Part shown: positions 11,190 to 22,335 of the stretch, in pieces
Layout of the letters: every line of letters begins with the position of its first letter
How positions within the stretch are numbered: the first letter of the stretch is position 1
Assembly: GCA_009667805.1 (NCBI GenBank)
Contig: CM019063.1
Span: 350,820,942-350,884,941 of the forward strand
DNA from: Leptobrachium leishanense
Taxonomy: Eukaryota > Chordata > Amphibia > Anura > Megophryidae
Length of the DNA stretch: 64,000 bases
Direction of reading: 5' to 3'
Translations under genes and position numbers: made by a program
Notes under the pieces: generated by a model
Databases searched by the model: none
Told to the model about the DNA's origin: nothing
Seen by the model: only the letters and a program-made list of their open reading frames with translations

Positions 11190-11325
11190 GTTTGTGCTGG
11201 GGGACAGGATGGTTAAAAGGTTGGAGGAGACTTTAAACTAGTGGAAGGGGGAGGGATACAGTATCTTACAAAATGGAGACAGAACAGATAGTGGAAGTAT
11301 TTCAGCTCAGACTAATGTCAGAACA

Positions 11326-11882
11326 GTGGAGGCATGCAATGTAAAGTTGCATTCAGCATGTGTGGGTAGAGAAAACATTAAATGTATGCTTGCTAATGCA
11401 AGGAGCCTCAATAACAAGATGGGGCAACTAGAGGCAACAGCATACACTAAGCAATACGACATATTAGGAATAACAGTAACGTGGTGGGATGAAACGCATG
11501 ACTGGGCTGTAAACTTAAATGGTTATGCATTGTTTAGAAGGGATAGGAACATAAGAAAGGGGGTGGAGTATGTTTGTATGTAAATCAGGATTTAAAGTCA
11601 AATATTACACAGCTGGAAAGCGATGAGGGAAATATGGATTATGATGAGGGAAATATTTTTTTGGAGAACAAACAGGGAAGTCAACTATTGGTTGGCATAT
11701 GCTATAAACCACCGAATATAGATAATGATGAGGAAGAACAACGGTTAGAGCAAATTAGGAAGGCTGCACATCGTGATAGCACTTTAATTATTGGGGATTT
11801 TAATTACCCGGACATTAATTGGTATAGTGGGACTAGTAATTCAGCGAAGGGAATCCGGTTTCTGAACCTTTTAACCCCTTAG
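11326..11882 (+). pseudogene. CR1 ORF2 endonuclease domain, 5' part
   Basis: This encoded the apurinic-like endonuclease that nicks target DNA for CR1 retrotransposition. Motifs seen are the N-terminal MLANARSLNNKMGQLEA, then ITVTWWDETHDWA (catalytic E in this region is usually in an ETW-type motif), YDEGNIFLENK, VGICYKPPN and IIGDFNYPDINW with the catalytic GDFN. A stop and frame change occur at 11580-11585. The coding is cut at TTAA (11871-11874) by the piggyBac element and resumes at 18086. Confidence 0.85.
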
Positions 11883-12520
11883 TGACCGGGCGGTTTTACA
11901 CAAATCCGTCCGTTCGTGACCGCAGCTGTTTTTATGTTTCTGCGCTCTTAGTGTTTACGTCAAATTTTCCTCTTACTCGTTTATGTAACCCACACATATT
12001 TTACACTGTTTTTCTCGTCACTAAATGGACTTTATAAAGATACCATTTTTTTCATCATTTCATATAATTTACTATAAAAAATATTGTGAAATATGACACA
12101 AAAATTGAAAAAACACCACTTTTTCGAACTTTGACCCCCAAAATTTCTTATGTATCAACAACCGTCAAAAAAATTTTCCTTAGTAGTTTCTAAATTTAGT
12201 ACTGAGTTTAGCAATACCCAATGTTTACATATTCTTCGCTTTTTTCTTATTTTATGCAACAATAAGTGCAAGTAGCACTTTGCCATTTCCAAAGAGTTTA
12301 TTTTCAAAACTAGTGATAGTGACATTGTAACACTGATATCTGTCACTAATTCCTGAATAACCCTCCACATATACATATTTTTTTAAAGTACACAAATCAA
12401 GGTATTAAACTTGGGGTATTTTGACTCTTTCCATGCAAACCATTTTACCACAAATCTATGCCAAAGTTTGAAAAAAAAAATAATAATTTAAGAATACATG
12501 TACTGTGAACTTTAAGGTTT

Positions 12521-14494
12521 ACTGCCAAAAAGCACCCCAAAATATGTTCAGCAATCTTCTGAGTAAATTGATACCACCCAAGTATAGGTATGTCGGGTCA
12601 TTTGGGGGCTAAAAGGCCTTATTTGGGGGGTGCGCATTTCAGTTTTCCAACTTGGAATTTTCACATTTCGTCATCATGCACCCATGTCCTATTTGGGACA
12701 TTTTTGAAGCCGGCCAAAGTAATTTACCCCCATCAAACCATATATTTTTAGAAAGGGCACACCCTAGGGTGCTTCAAAGAGTTGTATTTTAACACTTTCC
12801 ATGCACTAGCTCTTTGTCAATCTTTCAGGTAGTCACTTTTTGTGTTATTTTTTCACACACATTGTACTTTAGGCATGAATTGTCAATCCAGTTATGGGTT
12901 ACTGCCAAAAAACACCCCAAAATATGTTCAGCAACATCTTCTGAGTAAATTGATACCACCCATGTATAGGTATGTCGGGTCATTTGGGGGCTAAAAGGCC
13001 TTATTTGGGGGGTGCGCATTTCAGTTTTCCAACTTGGAATTTTCACATTTCGTCATCATGCACCCATGTCCTATTTGGGACATTTTTGAAGCCGGCCAAA
13101 GTAATTTACCCCCATCAAACCATATATTTTTAGAAAGGGCACACCCTAGGGTGCTTCAAAGAGTTGTATTTTAACACTTTCCATGCACTAGCTCTTTGTC
13201 AATCTTTCAGGTAGTCACTTTTTGTGTTATTTTTTCACACACATTGTACTTTAGGCATGAATTGTCAAATCCAGTTATGGGTTACTGCCAAAAAACACCA
13301 AAATATGTTCAGCAACATCTTCTGAGTAAATTGATACCACCCATGTATAGGTATGTCGGGTCATTTGGGGGCTAAAAGGCCTTATTTGGGGGGTGCGCAT
13401 TTCAGTTTTCCAACTTGGAATTTTCACATTTCGTCATCATGCACCCATGTCCTATTTGGGACATTTTTGAAGCCGGCCAAAGTAATTTACCCCCATCAAA
13501 CCATATATTTTTAGAAAGGGCACACCCTAGGGTGCTTCAAAGAGTTGTATTTTAACACTTTCCATGCACTAGCTCTTTGTCAAACTTTCAGGTAGTCACT
13601 TTTTGTGTTATTTTTTCACACACATTGTACTTTAGGCATGAATTGTCAAATCCAGTTATGGGTTACTGCCAAAAAACACCCCAAAATATGTTCAGCAACA
13701 TCTTCTGAGTAAATTGATACCACCCATGTATAGGTATGTCGGGTCATTTGGGGGCTAAAAGGCCTTATTTGGGGGGTGCGCATTTCAGTTTTCCAACTTG
13801 GAATTTTCACATTTCGTCATCATGCACCCATGTCCTATTTGGGACATTTTTGAAGCCGGCCAAAGTAATTTACCCCCATCAAACCATATATTTTTAGAAA
13901 GGGCACACCCTAGGGTGCTTCAAAGAGTTGTATTTTAACACTTTCCATGCACTAGCTCTTTGTCAATCTTTCAGGTAGTCACTTTTTGTGTTATTTTTTC
14001 ACACACATTGTACTTTAGGCATGAATTGTCAAATCCAGTTATGGGTTACTGCCAAAAAACACCCCAAAATATGTTCAGCAACATCTTCTGAGTAAATTGA
14101 TACCACCCATGTATAGGTATGTCGGGTCATTTGGGGGCTAAAAGGCCTTATTTGGGGGGTGCGCATTTCAGTTTTCCAACTTGGAATTTTCACATTTCGT
14201 CATCATGCACCCATGTCCTATTTGGGACATTTTTGAAGCCGGCCAAAGTAATTTACCCCCATCAAACCATATATTTTTAGAAAGGGCACACCCTAGGGTG
14301 CTTCAAAGAGTTGTATTTTAACACTTTCCATGCACTAGCTCTTTGTCAATCTTTCAGGTAGTCACTTTTTGTGTTATTTTTTCACACACATTGTACTTTA
14401 GGCATGAATTGTCAAATCCAGTTATGGGTTACTGCCAAAAAAACCCCAAAATATGTTCAGCAACATCTTCTGAGTAAATTGATACCACCCATAT
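12521..14494. repeat. 382-bp tandem array, five nearly identical units plus a partial
   Basis: Units start ACTGCCAAAAAACACCCC at 12521, 12901, 13284, 13665, 14048 and 14431 (the last partial), giving spacings of 380-383 bases. Differences between units are few indels and substitutions, so amplification was recent. Each contains AAAGGCCTTATTTGGGGGGT, AAGCCGGCC and GGGCACACCCTAGGGTGC. No coding is apparent. The left flank (11900-12520) is AT-rich and non-coding and carries a partial older version of the same motifs. Confidence 0.95.
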
Positions 14495-16135
14495 ATAGAT
14501 TTGTTCTGTTGTTTTTGGGGTGCTACGCCAATCTTTGACATGTGCTTGTCAATTTTCTAATTTGACATACAGTATCTTCTTTGCTTATCTTCTTTTTAGG
14601 GGCCTTTTTACATACCCCAGTTTTATGAACGTGCATATATTTGGTAAGCTAACACCCCAAAGTATTGTAAATGGAGTGTTTTTATGCTATGGATGCATCC
14701 GTTTGCTCCAAACAAATTAGATACTGTTTGGTGGTCATTTTTCATTTTCACACCCACATCAGTTTTGGACTGTGATTTAGGAGACACTGTTGTTTTTTAC
14801 TGCATGAAAACTCTCCAGGTTGTTTTCTGCAAGGTCTCCTGAGTACCCATGCCCCCCATGCATAGGTTTGCCAGGATTTTGGGAAGGTTCAAATACAATT
14901 TTTATGACTTTGTCATTGGAGTTGAAATTGAGATTATTTCTTCAGCTAGGCCCAGCTTTGGTTTTGGGTCTACCGCATACCCCAGTTTGAATTATTGCCA
15001 GAAAATTGTTTATATTTGTTATGTTGACACCCCAAGGTATTGCATATGGAGTGCTTTGATGCCATGGATGCAACGGTTTTAGCCCAAAACATTTGAGAAG
15101 GTGTGTGGCGGTAATTTTTCAATTTTCAGATTTTTACGCCCACAGTAGTTTTGGACTGTGATTTAGCAGACACTGTTGTTTGTTACTGCATGAAAACTCT
15201 CCAGGTTGTTTTCTGCAAGATCTCCTGAGTACACCCATGCCCCCATGCCTAGGTTTGCCAGGATTTTGGGAAGGTTCAAATACAATTTTTATGACTTTGT
15301 CATTAGAGTTGAAATTGAGATTATTTCTTCAGCTAGGCCTATCTTGGTTTTGGGTCTACCGCATACCCCAGTTTGAATTATTGCCAGAAAATTGTTTATA
15401 TTTGTTATGTTGACACCCCAAGGTATTGCATATGGAGTGCTTTGATGCCATGGATGCAACGGTTTTAGCCCAAAACATTTGGCAACAAGGTGTGTGGCGG
15501 TAATTTTTCAAATTTCAGATTTTTACGCCCACAGTAGTTTTGGACTGTGATTTAGGCTAGGGTCAGACGAGCGTAGTGTTCACGTCCGTGATCGCGCCTA
15601 AAAGTACGTCCGTGATAGCATGACATAAAGTCCAATGGAGCCCGACACACGAAGTACGTCCGCACTGAACTGCGGACGCACAACGGCCGCGGCCCACGGA
15701 CGCAAGGCAGGCAAGAACGTAGAACCGCTAGAACGGCCGCACAAAGTGCGCTGCGTCCGCAACGTCTGCATAGTTTTGTGTGTGAGTGATGGAACGTGGT
15801 CAGACGGACTGCATTTATACGTCCTGCATTTTTCACGGACAAAATGGTTTTGCAATTGAATTTATTGTCCCTCCTACATCTGTCAAAAAATAAATGTCAG
15901 TGAAAAAACGGACTGTGTGACCACTACTGCGTCTTCCGTACTGACGATGTCCGTACTGCACGGACGTACAGTCCGTAGAAATCACGCTCGTCTGACCCTA
16001 GCCTTAGCAGACACTGTTGTTTGTTACTGCATGAAAACTCTCCAGGTTGTTTTCTGCAAGATCTCCTGAGTACACCCATGCCCCCCATGCATAGGTGTGC
16101 AAAGATTTTGGCAAAATACAGCACCAATTGTAGAA
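14495..16135. repeat. ~386-bp tandem array, diverged relative of the 382-bp array
   Basis: The block TGCATGAAAACTCTCCAGG occurs at 14801, 15187 and 16028; the last interval is ~387 after removing the 449-bp MITE and its duplication. The leftmost unit (from ~14520) is more diverged. Shared features with the neighbouring array, such as TCTGAGTA/CCTGAGTA, CCCATG and ATAGGT in the same order, indicate a common ancestral unit. Confidence 0.85.
15555..16003. mobile_element. PIF/Harbinger-type MITE (family M1)
   Basis: The terminal inverted repeats are GGCTAGGGTCAGACGAGCG and its complement, flanked by TTA duplications (15552-15554, 16004-16006). A 3-base TTA/TAA target is characteristic of PIF/Harbinger. 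It has no coding and is rich in CGT/ACG (GTCCGT) motifs. It interrupts a unit of the ~386-bp array. Confidence 0.88.
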
Positions 16136-16164
16136 CATAAAAATGTACGAATAAAATGTAAAAG

Positions 16165-16822
16165 TCTGGTGCCTGTCAAACTGGGGATGCTCTCTAGGGG
16201 AGCACAGGCTGTTGTCACTGAAGTGCATGAAACGCAAAATGTTTTCATACCTTCTACGTGACATTGATTGGAGGTAAATGGGGGTAGAGCAGATGGGCTA
16301 CTGCTCCAGCAGGAGCGAATTGAGGGCTTCTTTATGATGCCCTCAGCATAGTAAGTGCCCAGAATTTCAGAAATTCTGGCACATCTAGCGGGGTCCATTG
16401 CTGCCTTGCCAAGTAGGAGTCTGGCTTCGCAGCACAATGCTGATGGGCATACAGATTTGATTGGGCCACGATGTGGCCCAACAAATCATCCCCATAAACA
16501 CCTGCAAAAACTGTGTGGCGGTAAATCCTGCAACATCAATATTGATGCCAGGATTTGCCGTGAAAGGAGGGATATCTGGCCTCTGGCGATGAGGCACTAC
16601 CCACTCCTCAGCTGGAGCTGTGCGTCTCCTGCTGGCAGGTGGTGACCCAGGATCTGCATCAGAAACATCACTAGATACATCAGCCAGCATAGATAATGTA
16701 TCTAGCGACGCCTCTGAGCAGTTAGCGGGGTCGAAATGAGGGTCTGAGTCTGACGCAGATGCCTCAGATTCTGACGCCAGGATGGCATATGCCTCCTCGG
16801 CGCTGTACACCCTCTCAGACAT
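16165..16822 (-). pseudogene. piggyBac transposase, N-terminal fragment
   Basis: This is the start of the piggyBac transposase. The ATG at 16822 opens MSERVYSAEEAYAIL, an acidic N-terminus, followed by PHRQRPDIPPFTANPGINID, a usual pre-catalytic motif (F-x-PGI). After frame changes near 16400 it continues GIIKKPSIRSCW and then MSRRRYENILRFMHFSDN, a strongly conserved piggyBac block ahead of the first catalytic Asp. Similarity ends at about 16165 (HPQFDR), where the tandem-repeat DNA begins. The DDD catalytic domain and C-terminal zinc finger are absent. The fragment gives the element's orientation (minus). Confidence 0.85.
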
Positions 16823-17222
16823 TATATATAATAGATTATAAAATTTTATAATTATTATATATATATAAGCGGATTGTTGGTTCTTAAAAGAACCGTGGGT
16901 TTCACAAGAAAATACAAATAAAACCTAAATCTCTCTAAATCCCTCTAAACCTGCCTCAATTCTTCTAAATCTCCCTAAAATCTCTCTAAATCTGCCTCAA
17001 TTTTTCTAATCTCACTAAATCTCACTAAAATCTCTAACCTGTCAAATCTGATCTCTCTCTCTCGCTCACCAAAACACAAGTGAGGAGAGGAGGGAGATCA
17101 CAGAGGTCAGAGCCAATATTTACAAAATATTGGCCTGACCTGACAAATTAGAAATTTTATTTTGATTTTTTCTAACTTCTGATTGGATGTTGCTAGCCTG
17201 CCTCTCTGATGAGGCAGGCTAG

Positions 17223-17485
17223 GAACATCCCACTCAGCCCCAAGATGACCCTGCCCTTAGAACCCTAACCCTACCCCTGACCCTGCCCTTAGAACCCTAA
17301 CCCTAACCCTACCCCTAACCCTACCCCTACCCCTAACCCTAACCCACCCCTACCCCTAACCCTACCCCTAACCCTAACCCTACCCCTAACCCTAACCCTA
17401 CCTACCCCTAACCCTAACCCTACCCCTAACCCTAACCCTAACCCTACCCCTAACCCTAACCCTAACCCTAACCCTACCCCTAACT
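17223..17485. repeat. Interstitial telomere-like repeat (CCCTAA with CCCCTA variants)
   Basis: Runs of CCCTAACCCTAA are mixed with CCCCTACCCC variants and two CCCTGCCCTTAGAA blocks at the left end. The vertebrate telomere unit is TTAGGG (complement CCCTAA). Unique CR1 and piggyBac DNA lies on both sides, so this is internal and not a chromosome end. The next 90 bases (17486-17575) are T-rich. Confidence 0.92.
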
Positions 17486-17577
17486 GTCAGTTTATTTTAT
17501 TTATTTTTCTTTTTTTACACTTTTTTTACACACTTTTTTTTTACTTTTTTTTTACTTTTTTTTACACTTTTTTTTTC

Positions 17578-18065
17578 TCTGCTGGGTGCCTTGATCCCTC
17601 GAGGCACCCAGCAGAGCACCTGATCACTGAAGTGATCGATTTTGTACTGAGTGCCACGATACCTCGTGGCACTCAGTACTTCCTGCCGCTACGGAAGTGA
17701 TCGCTCGGGGGGAGCGATCACGGACGGACCGGCGGCAGGTAAGTATATTACAAGGATGCCTCGATGTCGAGGCATCCTTGTAATATGCTCAGAGCAGCTG
17801 GAAGCGATCCGATCGCTTCCAGCGCTCTGTAGAAGTGCCGGGCACCTCTCCGGTGCAACCGGATGTAGATCGCTCCGGGGAGCGATCACATGGTGCCCCG
17901 GCACTTCTAACGGCCATTGCACGGATGCCTGGACTCCCAGGCATCCTGCAATGGCGTTTGAGCTGCTGGAAGCGATCCGATCGCTTCCAGCAGCTCAAAA
18001 ACGGCAGGACGTACCATGTACGTCAGCGGGTCTAAGAGAGACCCGCTGCAATGACGTACATGGTA
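17578..18065. repeat. Chain of about ten perfect or near-perfect palindromes
   Basis: Successive hairpins: CTGCTGGGTGCC with GGCACCCAGCAG; GATCACT/AGTGATC; GTACTGAGTGCCACGA with its complement; GATCGCTC/GAGCGATC; ATTACAAGGATGCCTCGA with its complement; CTGGAAGCGATC with its complement; a nested hairpin with AGAAGTGCCGGG(G)CACC arms around GATCGCTCC; CATTGCA/GGATGCCTGG arms; TGAGCTGCTGGAAGCGATC arms; and GGACGTACCATGTACGTCA arms enclosing GCGGGTCT/AGACCCGC. They abut the right terminus of the piggyBac element. The open frames across them are a by-product of the palindromes. Confidence 0.93.
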
Positions 18066-18085
18066 CGTCCGCGGTCGGGAAGGGG

Positions 18086-20727
18086 TTAAATGATACCTTC
18101 ATGACACAACTGGTAGAAACACCAACTAGAGAGGATAACTGTCTGGATCTGATTTAACAAATAAATGTGGATCTTTTCTCAAATATTCATGTAAGGGAAC
18201 AGCTGGGAAACAGTGACCATAATATGGTGTCTTTTGAAATAAACTCAAACACATCCATAGTAAAACATATAAATTTTAAAAAGGCCAACTTTATTAAAAT
18301 AAAGGAAGCTCTCAATGTCATTGACTGGCAGAAACTCTTTCATGGGAAAAAAACTGAGGATAAGTGGAATATCTTTAAACTAACACTAGAAAAGTACACG
18401 TCACAATATATTATATTCCACTGGTTAATAAATATAAAAGAAACAGACTGAAACCAATGTGGCTTAGTATGAAGGTAACCAAGGAAATGAAAAATTAAAA
18501 GAAGTAATTTAAAGCTTTTAAATCTGATAAATCTGAGGCATCCTATAAAGCATATAGGGCAGCCAATAAAGCATGTAAAAAGCGATTAGATGGGCTAAAC
18601 TAGAAAATAAAAAAGAAATAGTCAAAGAGAGCAAGACCAACCCTAAAAGATTCTTTAGGTATATAAATTATAAAAAATCCAGGAGTGAAAATGTAGGTTC
18701 ACTAAAATCTGACTCAGGGGTATTGTTGACTGAAGATCAGGATAAGGCAGAAATTTTGAATGATTATTTTTCTTCAGTATTTTATCAAAGAGAAACCGAT
18801 AACAGGAGATATGCAGTTCATTAATAAAAACGTACTGATACAAAGTGACTGGTTGACTCAGGATAAGGTTTTGCAGCAATTAAACAAAATGAATGTGAAT
18901 AAAGCCCCAGAGCCGGATGGAATTCACCCGCGAGTACTGAGGGAGCTATGTGTTGAAATATGTAAACCTCTGCTCTTCATCTTTCAAGATTCTTTTCTTT
19001 CAGGAATCGTACCAGAGGATTGGAGAAAAGCTGACGTGGTCCCTATATTTAAGAAAGGTTTAAAATTTGTGCCTGGGAATTATAGACCTGTGAGCTTAAC
19101 ATCTGTGGCTGGGAAAGTATTTGAGGGGTTACTAAGGGATAATATTCAGGAATTTATTGGGAGGTATAATGTAATTGGCAAAAATCAGCATGGTTTTATG
19201 AAGCACAGATCATGTCAGACTAACCTAATTATGTTCTATGAGGAAGTAAGTAGAAGTATAGCTCAGGGGTCGCAGTGGATGTGATTTACTTGGATTTTGC
19301 CAAAGCTTGCGACACAGTTCCACACAAAAGGTTGCTATTTAAATCAAGAAAACTTGGTCTAGATGAAAATACTTGTTCTTGGATAGGAAACTGGATAAAA
19401 GATAGGGTACGGAGAGTGGTCATAAGTGGTACATTTTCAAGATGGACATCAGTGGTAAGTGGTGTCCCTCGGGGGTCTGTTCTAGGACCAATTCTATTCA
19501 ATTTATTTATAAATGACCTTGAGATAGGCATTGAAAGTCATGTATCAGTGTTTGCAGATGACACAAAACTAGAAGAATTAATACAATGTGAGCAGGATGT
19601 TACTTTGCTGCAGAGGGATTTAGATAGATGAAATTTAATGTAGATAAATGCAAAGTTATACACTTTGGAGTGAAGAACACACAAGCAACTTATACCCTAA
19701 ATGGTACGGAGTTAGGGAAATTCAAGCAGGAGAAGGATTTTGGAATAATCATAGACTTCAAACTAAGTAACAATGTGCAATGTAAAACAGCAGCCGCCAA
19801 GGCCAGCAAGGAATTGGCATGCATTAAAAGGGGAGTTCACTCTCGGGATGAAAACCAAATTTTGCCTCTGTATAAATCAATGGTAAGACCGCACCTTGAA
19901 TATGCTGTGCAATTTTGGGCACCTGTCTTAAGAAAGGATATTATAGCGCTAGAAAAGTGCAGAGATGGGCGACTAAATTAATAAGGGGAATGGAAGGGTT
20001 AAGTTATGAGGAAAGACTAACAAGCTTAAACCTGTTTAGTTTAGAGAACCGGCGCCTTAGAGGGGATCTGATAACCTTATATAAATATATACGGGGCCAT
20101 TATAAACCATTGTCTGGAAACCTATTCATTAACCGGATTATACACAGGACATGAGGTCACCCATTTAGGCTAGGGTCAGACGAACGCATTTTTATGTTGT
20201 CTGTGAAAAAGTGCGTTCGAACGAATGGACGCATTTTTTGACAGAATACGTGATAGTGGTCATACTATGCGCATTTTCGTCCGTGATTTTGTACGGATCA
20301 TCAATAAAACACTTTGTGCATCTGGACGTTATGTTGGCCGGACATTAGCAGCGTCTGACGTCTCCTAATCACACACACACGCCGCTAGCAGCCGCAGCGC
20401 ACTCTGTACGTCAGTACCTGCGGTTTCACGTTCTCGAAAAAATGCGTTCATTTTCCACTTGCGTTGCGCAGCCGGACTTTTGTGCGACCGTACTTCGTAT
20501 ATTGGCCGTCATTGCCCGGCATCTGCTGCTAGTGCGGCCGTGATTAAGTGCGGCTGCACGCGCGTTCGCACTGCCTCAGTCTGACCCTAGCCTTAGACTG
20601 GACGAAAGGAAATTCAGCTTAAAGCATATGAAGGGTTATTTTACGGCGAGAACAATAAAGCTGTGGAATTCTCTGCCTGTTGAGGTGGTTGGGTCAGAGA
20701 CTGTACAGGCTTTTAAAAAACAACTGG
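18086..20727 (+). pseudogene. CR1 ORF2 endonuclease end and reverse transcriptase, broken
   Basis: The first ~150 bases finish the endonuclease (LGNSDHNMVSFEI). After a degraded linker the reverse transcriptase runs from about 18780: NKAPEPDGIHPRVL, GNYRPVSLTSVAGK, QHGFMKHRSCQTN, IYLDFAKACDTVPHK, SGVPRGSVLGPILFNLFIND, and the catalytic VFADDTK at about 19548-19570. Then come FNVDKCKVIHFG, RPHLEYAVQFWAP and LENRRLRGDL. Frame breaks are near 19283, 19631 and 19975, and the last segment (TARTIKLWNSLPVEVVG) is separated by the MITE at 20168-20592. The L1 at 20731 cuts the 3' UTR. Confidence 0.88.
20168..20592. mobile_element. PIF/Harbinger-type MITE (family M1), second copy
   Basis: It has GGCTAGGGTCAGACGAACGC ends with the complementary right end and TTA duplications at 20165-20167 and 20593-20595. 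It interrupts the C-terminal coding of CR1 copy 1. Confidence 0.9.
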
Positions 20728-20882
20728 ATGGAAGGGGGCATGTCCGGACGGCATGTGAGATAGTCGCATGTGAGCTGAGCTCAGTCGACCCACCGGCTTC
20801 TACAAAATCCTGTGGCTTCTAAACCCAGCGAAATCTCACCAAAAGTGACGTGAGGGGACCTTCTCACTCGGGGAACGTGGCG

Positions 20883-21770
20883 ATGGCTCCCCCAAAAGAG
20901 CAAAGGTGCCTTGAGACCCCCGGAACGGCAAAAAAAGGAAGGCCAGAGACATCCAAGATTGCGGCTCCCAGGACTCCTATTCACCTCAATCCCTCGACAG
21001 CTTGGACAATCAGGCTTCCGCTGGCACCGCTCCTTCCAATCCGGCTTCAGAAGGTCAGATACGAGCTTTGTTGGGGGAATTTAGAGACACGCTACAAGTG
21101 GACTTTAAGGCTATAATAGCTGACTTACATAAGGATATTAGAGATTTAGGGGAACGAACGGATCAACTTGAATCTAAGACTGATGATCTATGCCTTGCAC
21201 ACAATGAACTTGTTGATGCTTACAAAGACCTTAAAGGATCTCAGGAATTGCTTTACTTAAAAGGTAGCGGACCTGGAAGACCGTTCTAGGTGAAATAACA
21301 TACGGATTAGAGGTATTCCCGAAACAGTTAAGCCTGACGGCCTCTATAACTTCGCCGTGACTCTCTTTCAAACACTGCTGCCTAACGCACCAACGACTGA
21401 TTTATGTCTGGATAGGATACACAGGGTCCCCAAACCTAAGAATCTTGCAGTCTCAATACCAAGAGACGTGCTTGTCAGAGTACATTTTTTCAAAATCAAA
21501 GAGGAATTAATGATCACAGTCAGAAAACAACGAGAACTGTCAGATCCGTACTCCTCCATTTTGTTCTTCCCCGACCTGTCGGCGGCCACAATGGCCAAAA
21601 GGTGGGAATTCAGCCCAGTCACCAAGATCCTCAAGAATCAGAACATGCCATATAGATGGGGATACCCAACAAAGCTCCTAATTTGGCAACAGAACACTCC
21701 ACCACAGGTCCACCAAACGTCACCGACGAAAGTCTCTCCAGAGCGGCACAGGGTTAACACATGTAAATAA
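20883..21770 (+). pseudogene. L1 ORF1 protein, frameshifted
   Basis: ORF1p is the RNA-binding, trimeric coiled-coil chaperone of L1. The ATG at 20883 opens MAPPKEQRC. A frame change follows and the coiled-coil part is read at 21002-21285 (heptad-rich, LGERTDQLESKTDDL). After another frame change near 21285 the RRM-like core follows (IRIRGIPETVKP, LDRIHRVPKPK) and then the C-terminal domain (LFFPDLSAATMAKRWEF, MPYRWGYPTKLLIW) to a stop at 21770. Confidence 0.85.
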
Positions 21771-22335
21771 GATAGTCATTTGTAATAGGCAAATCATTAT
21801 TTTTTCTATCTCTGCATCCTTTTCCTGGCCCTAACAGATTGAGGCCTAATAGGAATCAGAGGCGAGACTGTGAAAGACCTGACCCACGAGCCCGCGCGGG
21901 TCAAATGTGAGCTTGTCACCACAATCCTCAATCAAAGGTCACAAATTTTTCCCCCACTTCTCCCCCTGGGTCGTCAGGGAGAGCTGGGATTCTACTCCAG
22001 CTCCAGGAGATCTCTGGAAGTGTATATTTTGGGAGTGCCATGAGCACGCCAACCCTCCTTTTTTCTTTGACTTTTTTAATGTTGAAATTTTTACTTTTAC
22101 TACTGTTTTTTTTTTCCTCTTCTTGTTGTTCCTGTCCCCTGCGGAAGTTGTAACCGGAATACTGCCCGTTCTCTCCTCGCTCACTACACGTTGGGCATAT
22201 CGGGATCAGAAGACATTGCTGTTTACTCAAGATCTGAGGTTTCTCCCCGACAACTCACACGGAACAATGTGGACCTCCGCATCCTTGCGGCTGACAGCAC
22301 TGAAGGTTTTACACCCAATAAGGTAGAGACATAAC

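Larger units (their letters stand above)
11875..18085 (-). mobile_element. piggyBac-type element, 6.2 kb, TTAA-flanked
   Basis: It is flanked by TTAA at 11871-11874 and 18086-18089, the invariant piggyBac target. The ends are CCCCTTAGTGACCG on the left and, inverted, CCCCTTCCCGACCG on the right. The interior carries, left to right, a 382-bp tandem array, a related ~386-bp array (split by a MITE), a minus-strand transposase N-terminal fragment, telomere-like repeats, homopolymer-rich DNA and a chain of palindromes. It cannot be autonomous because the catalytic part of the transposase is missing. Joining the two TTAA sites gives an unbroken CR1 frame, which confirms the boundaries. Confidence 0.92.

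Noticed and set aside
12521..14494. CRISPR-like or bacterial repeat array
   Set aside because: The units are 382 bases with no distinct spacers, in a vertebrate piggyBac element.
17204..17222. CTGATGAG as a third hammerhead ribozyme
   Set aside because: No GAAA follows at the needed distance; the motif is part of a simple GCCTGCCTC/GAGGCAGGC hairpin.
17223..17485. True chromosome end
   Set aside because: The telomere-like DNA is flanked by several kilobases of transposon and LINE sequence on both sides and is mixed with variant repeats.
17651..18157. Open frames of 60-170 codons across the palindrome chain
   Set aside because: Frames on both strands mirror one another because of the palindromes; there is no domain or start context.
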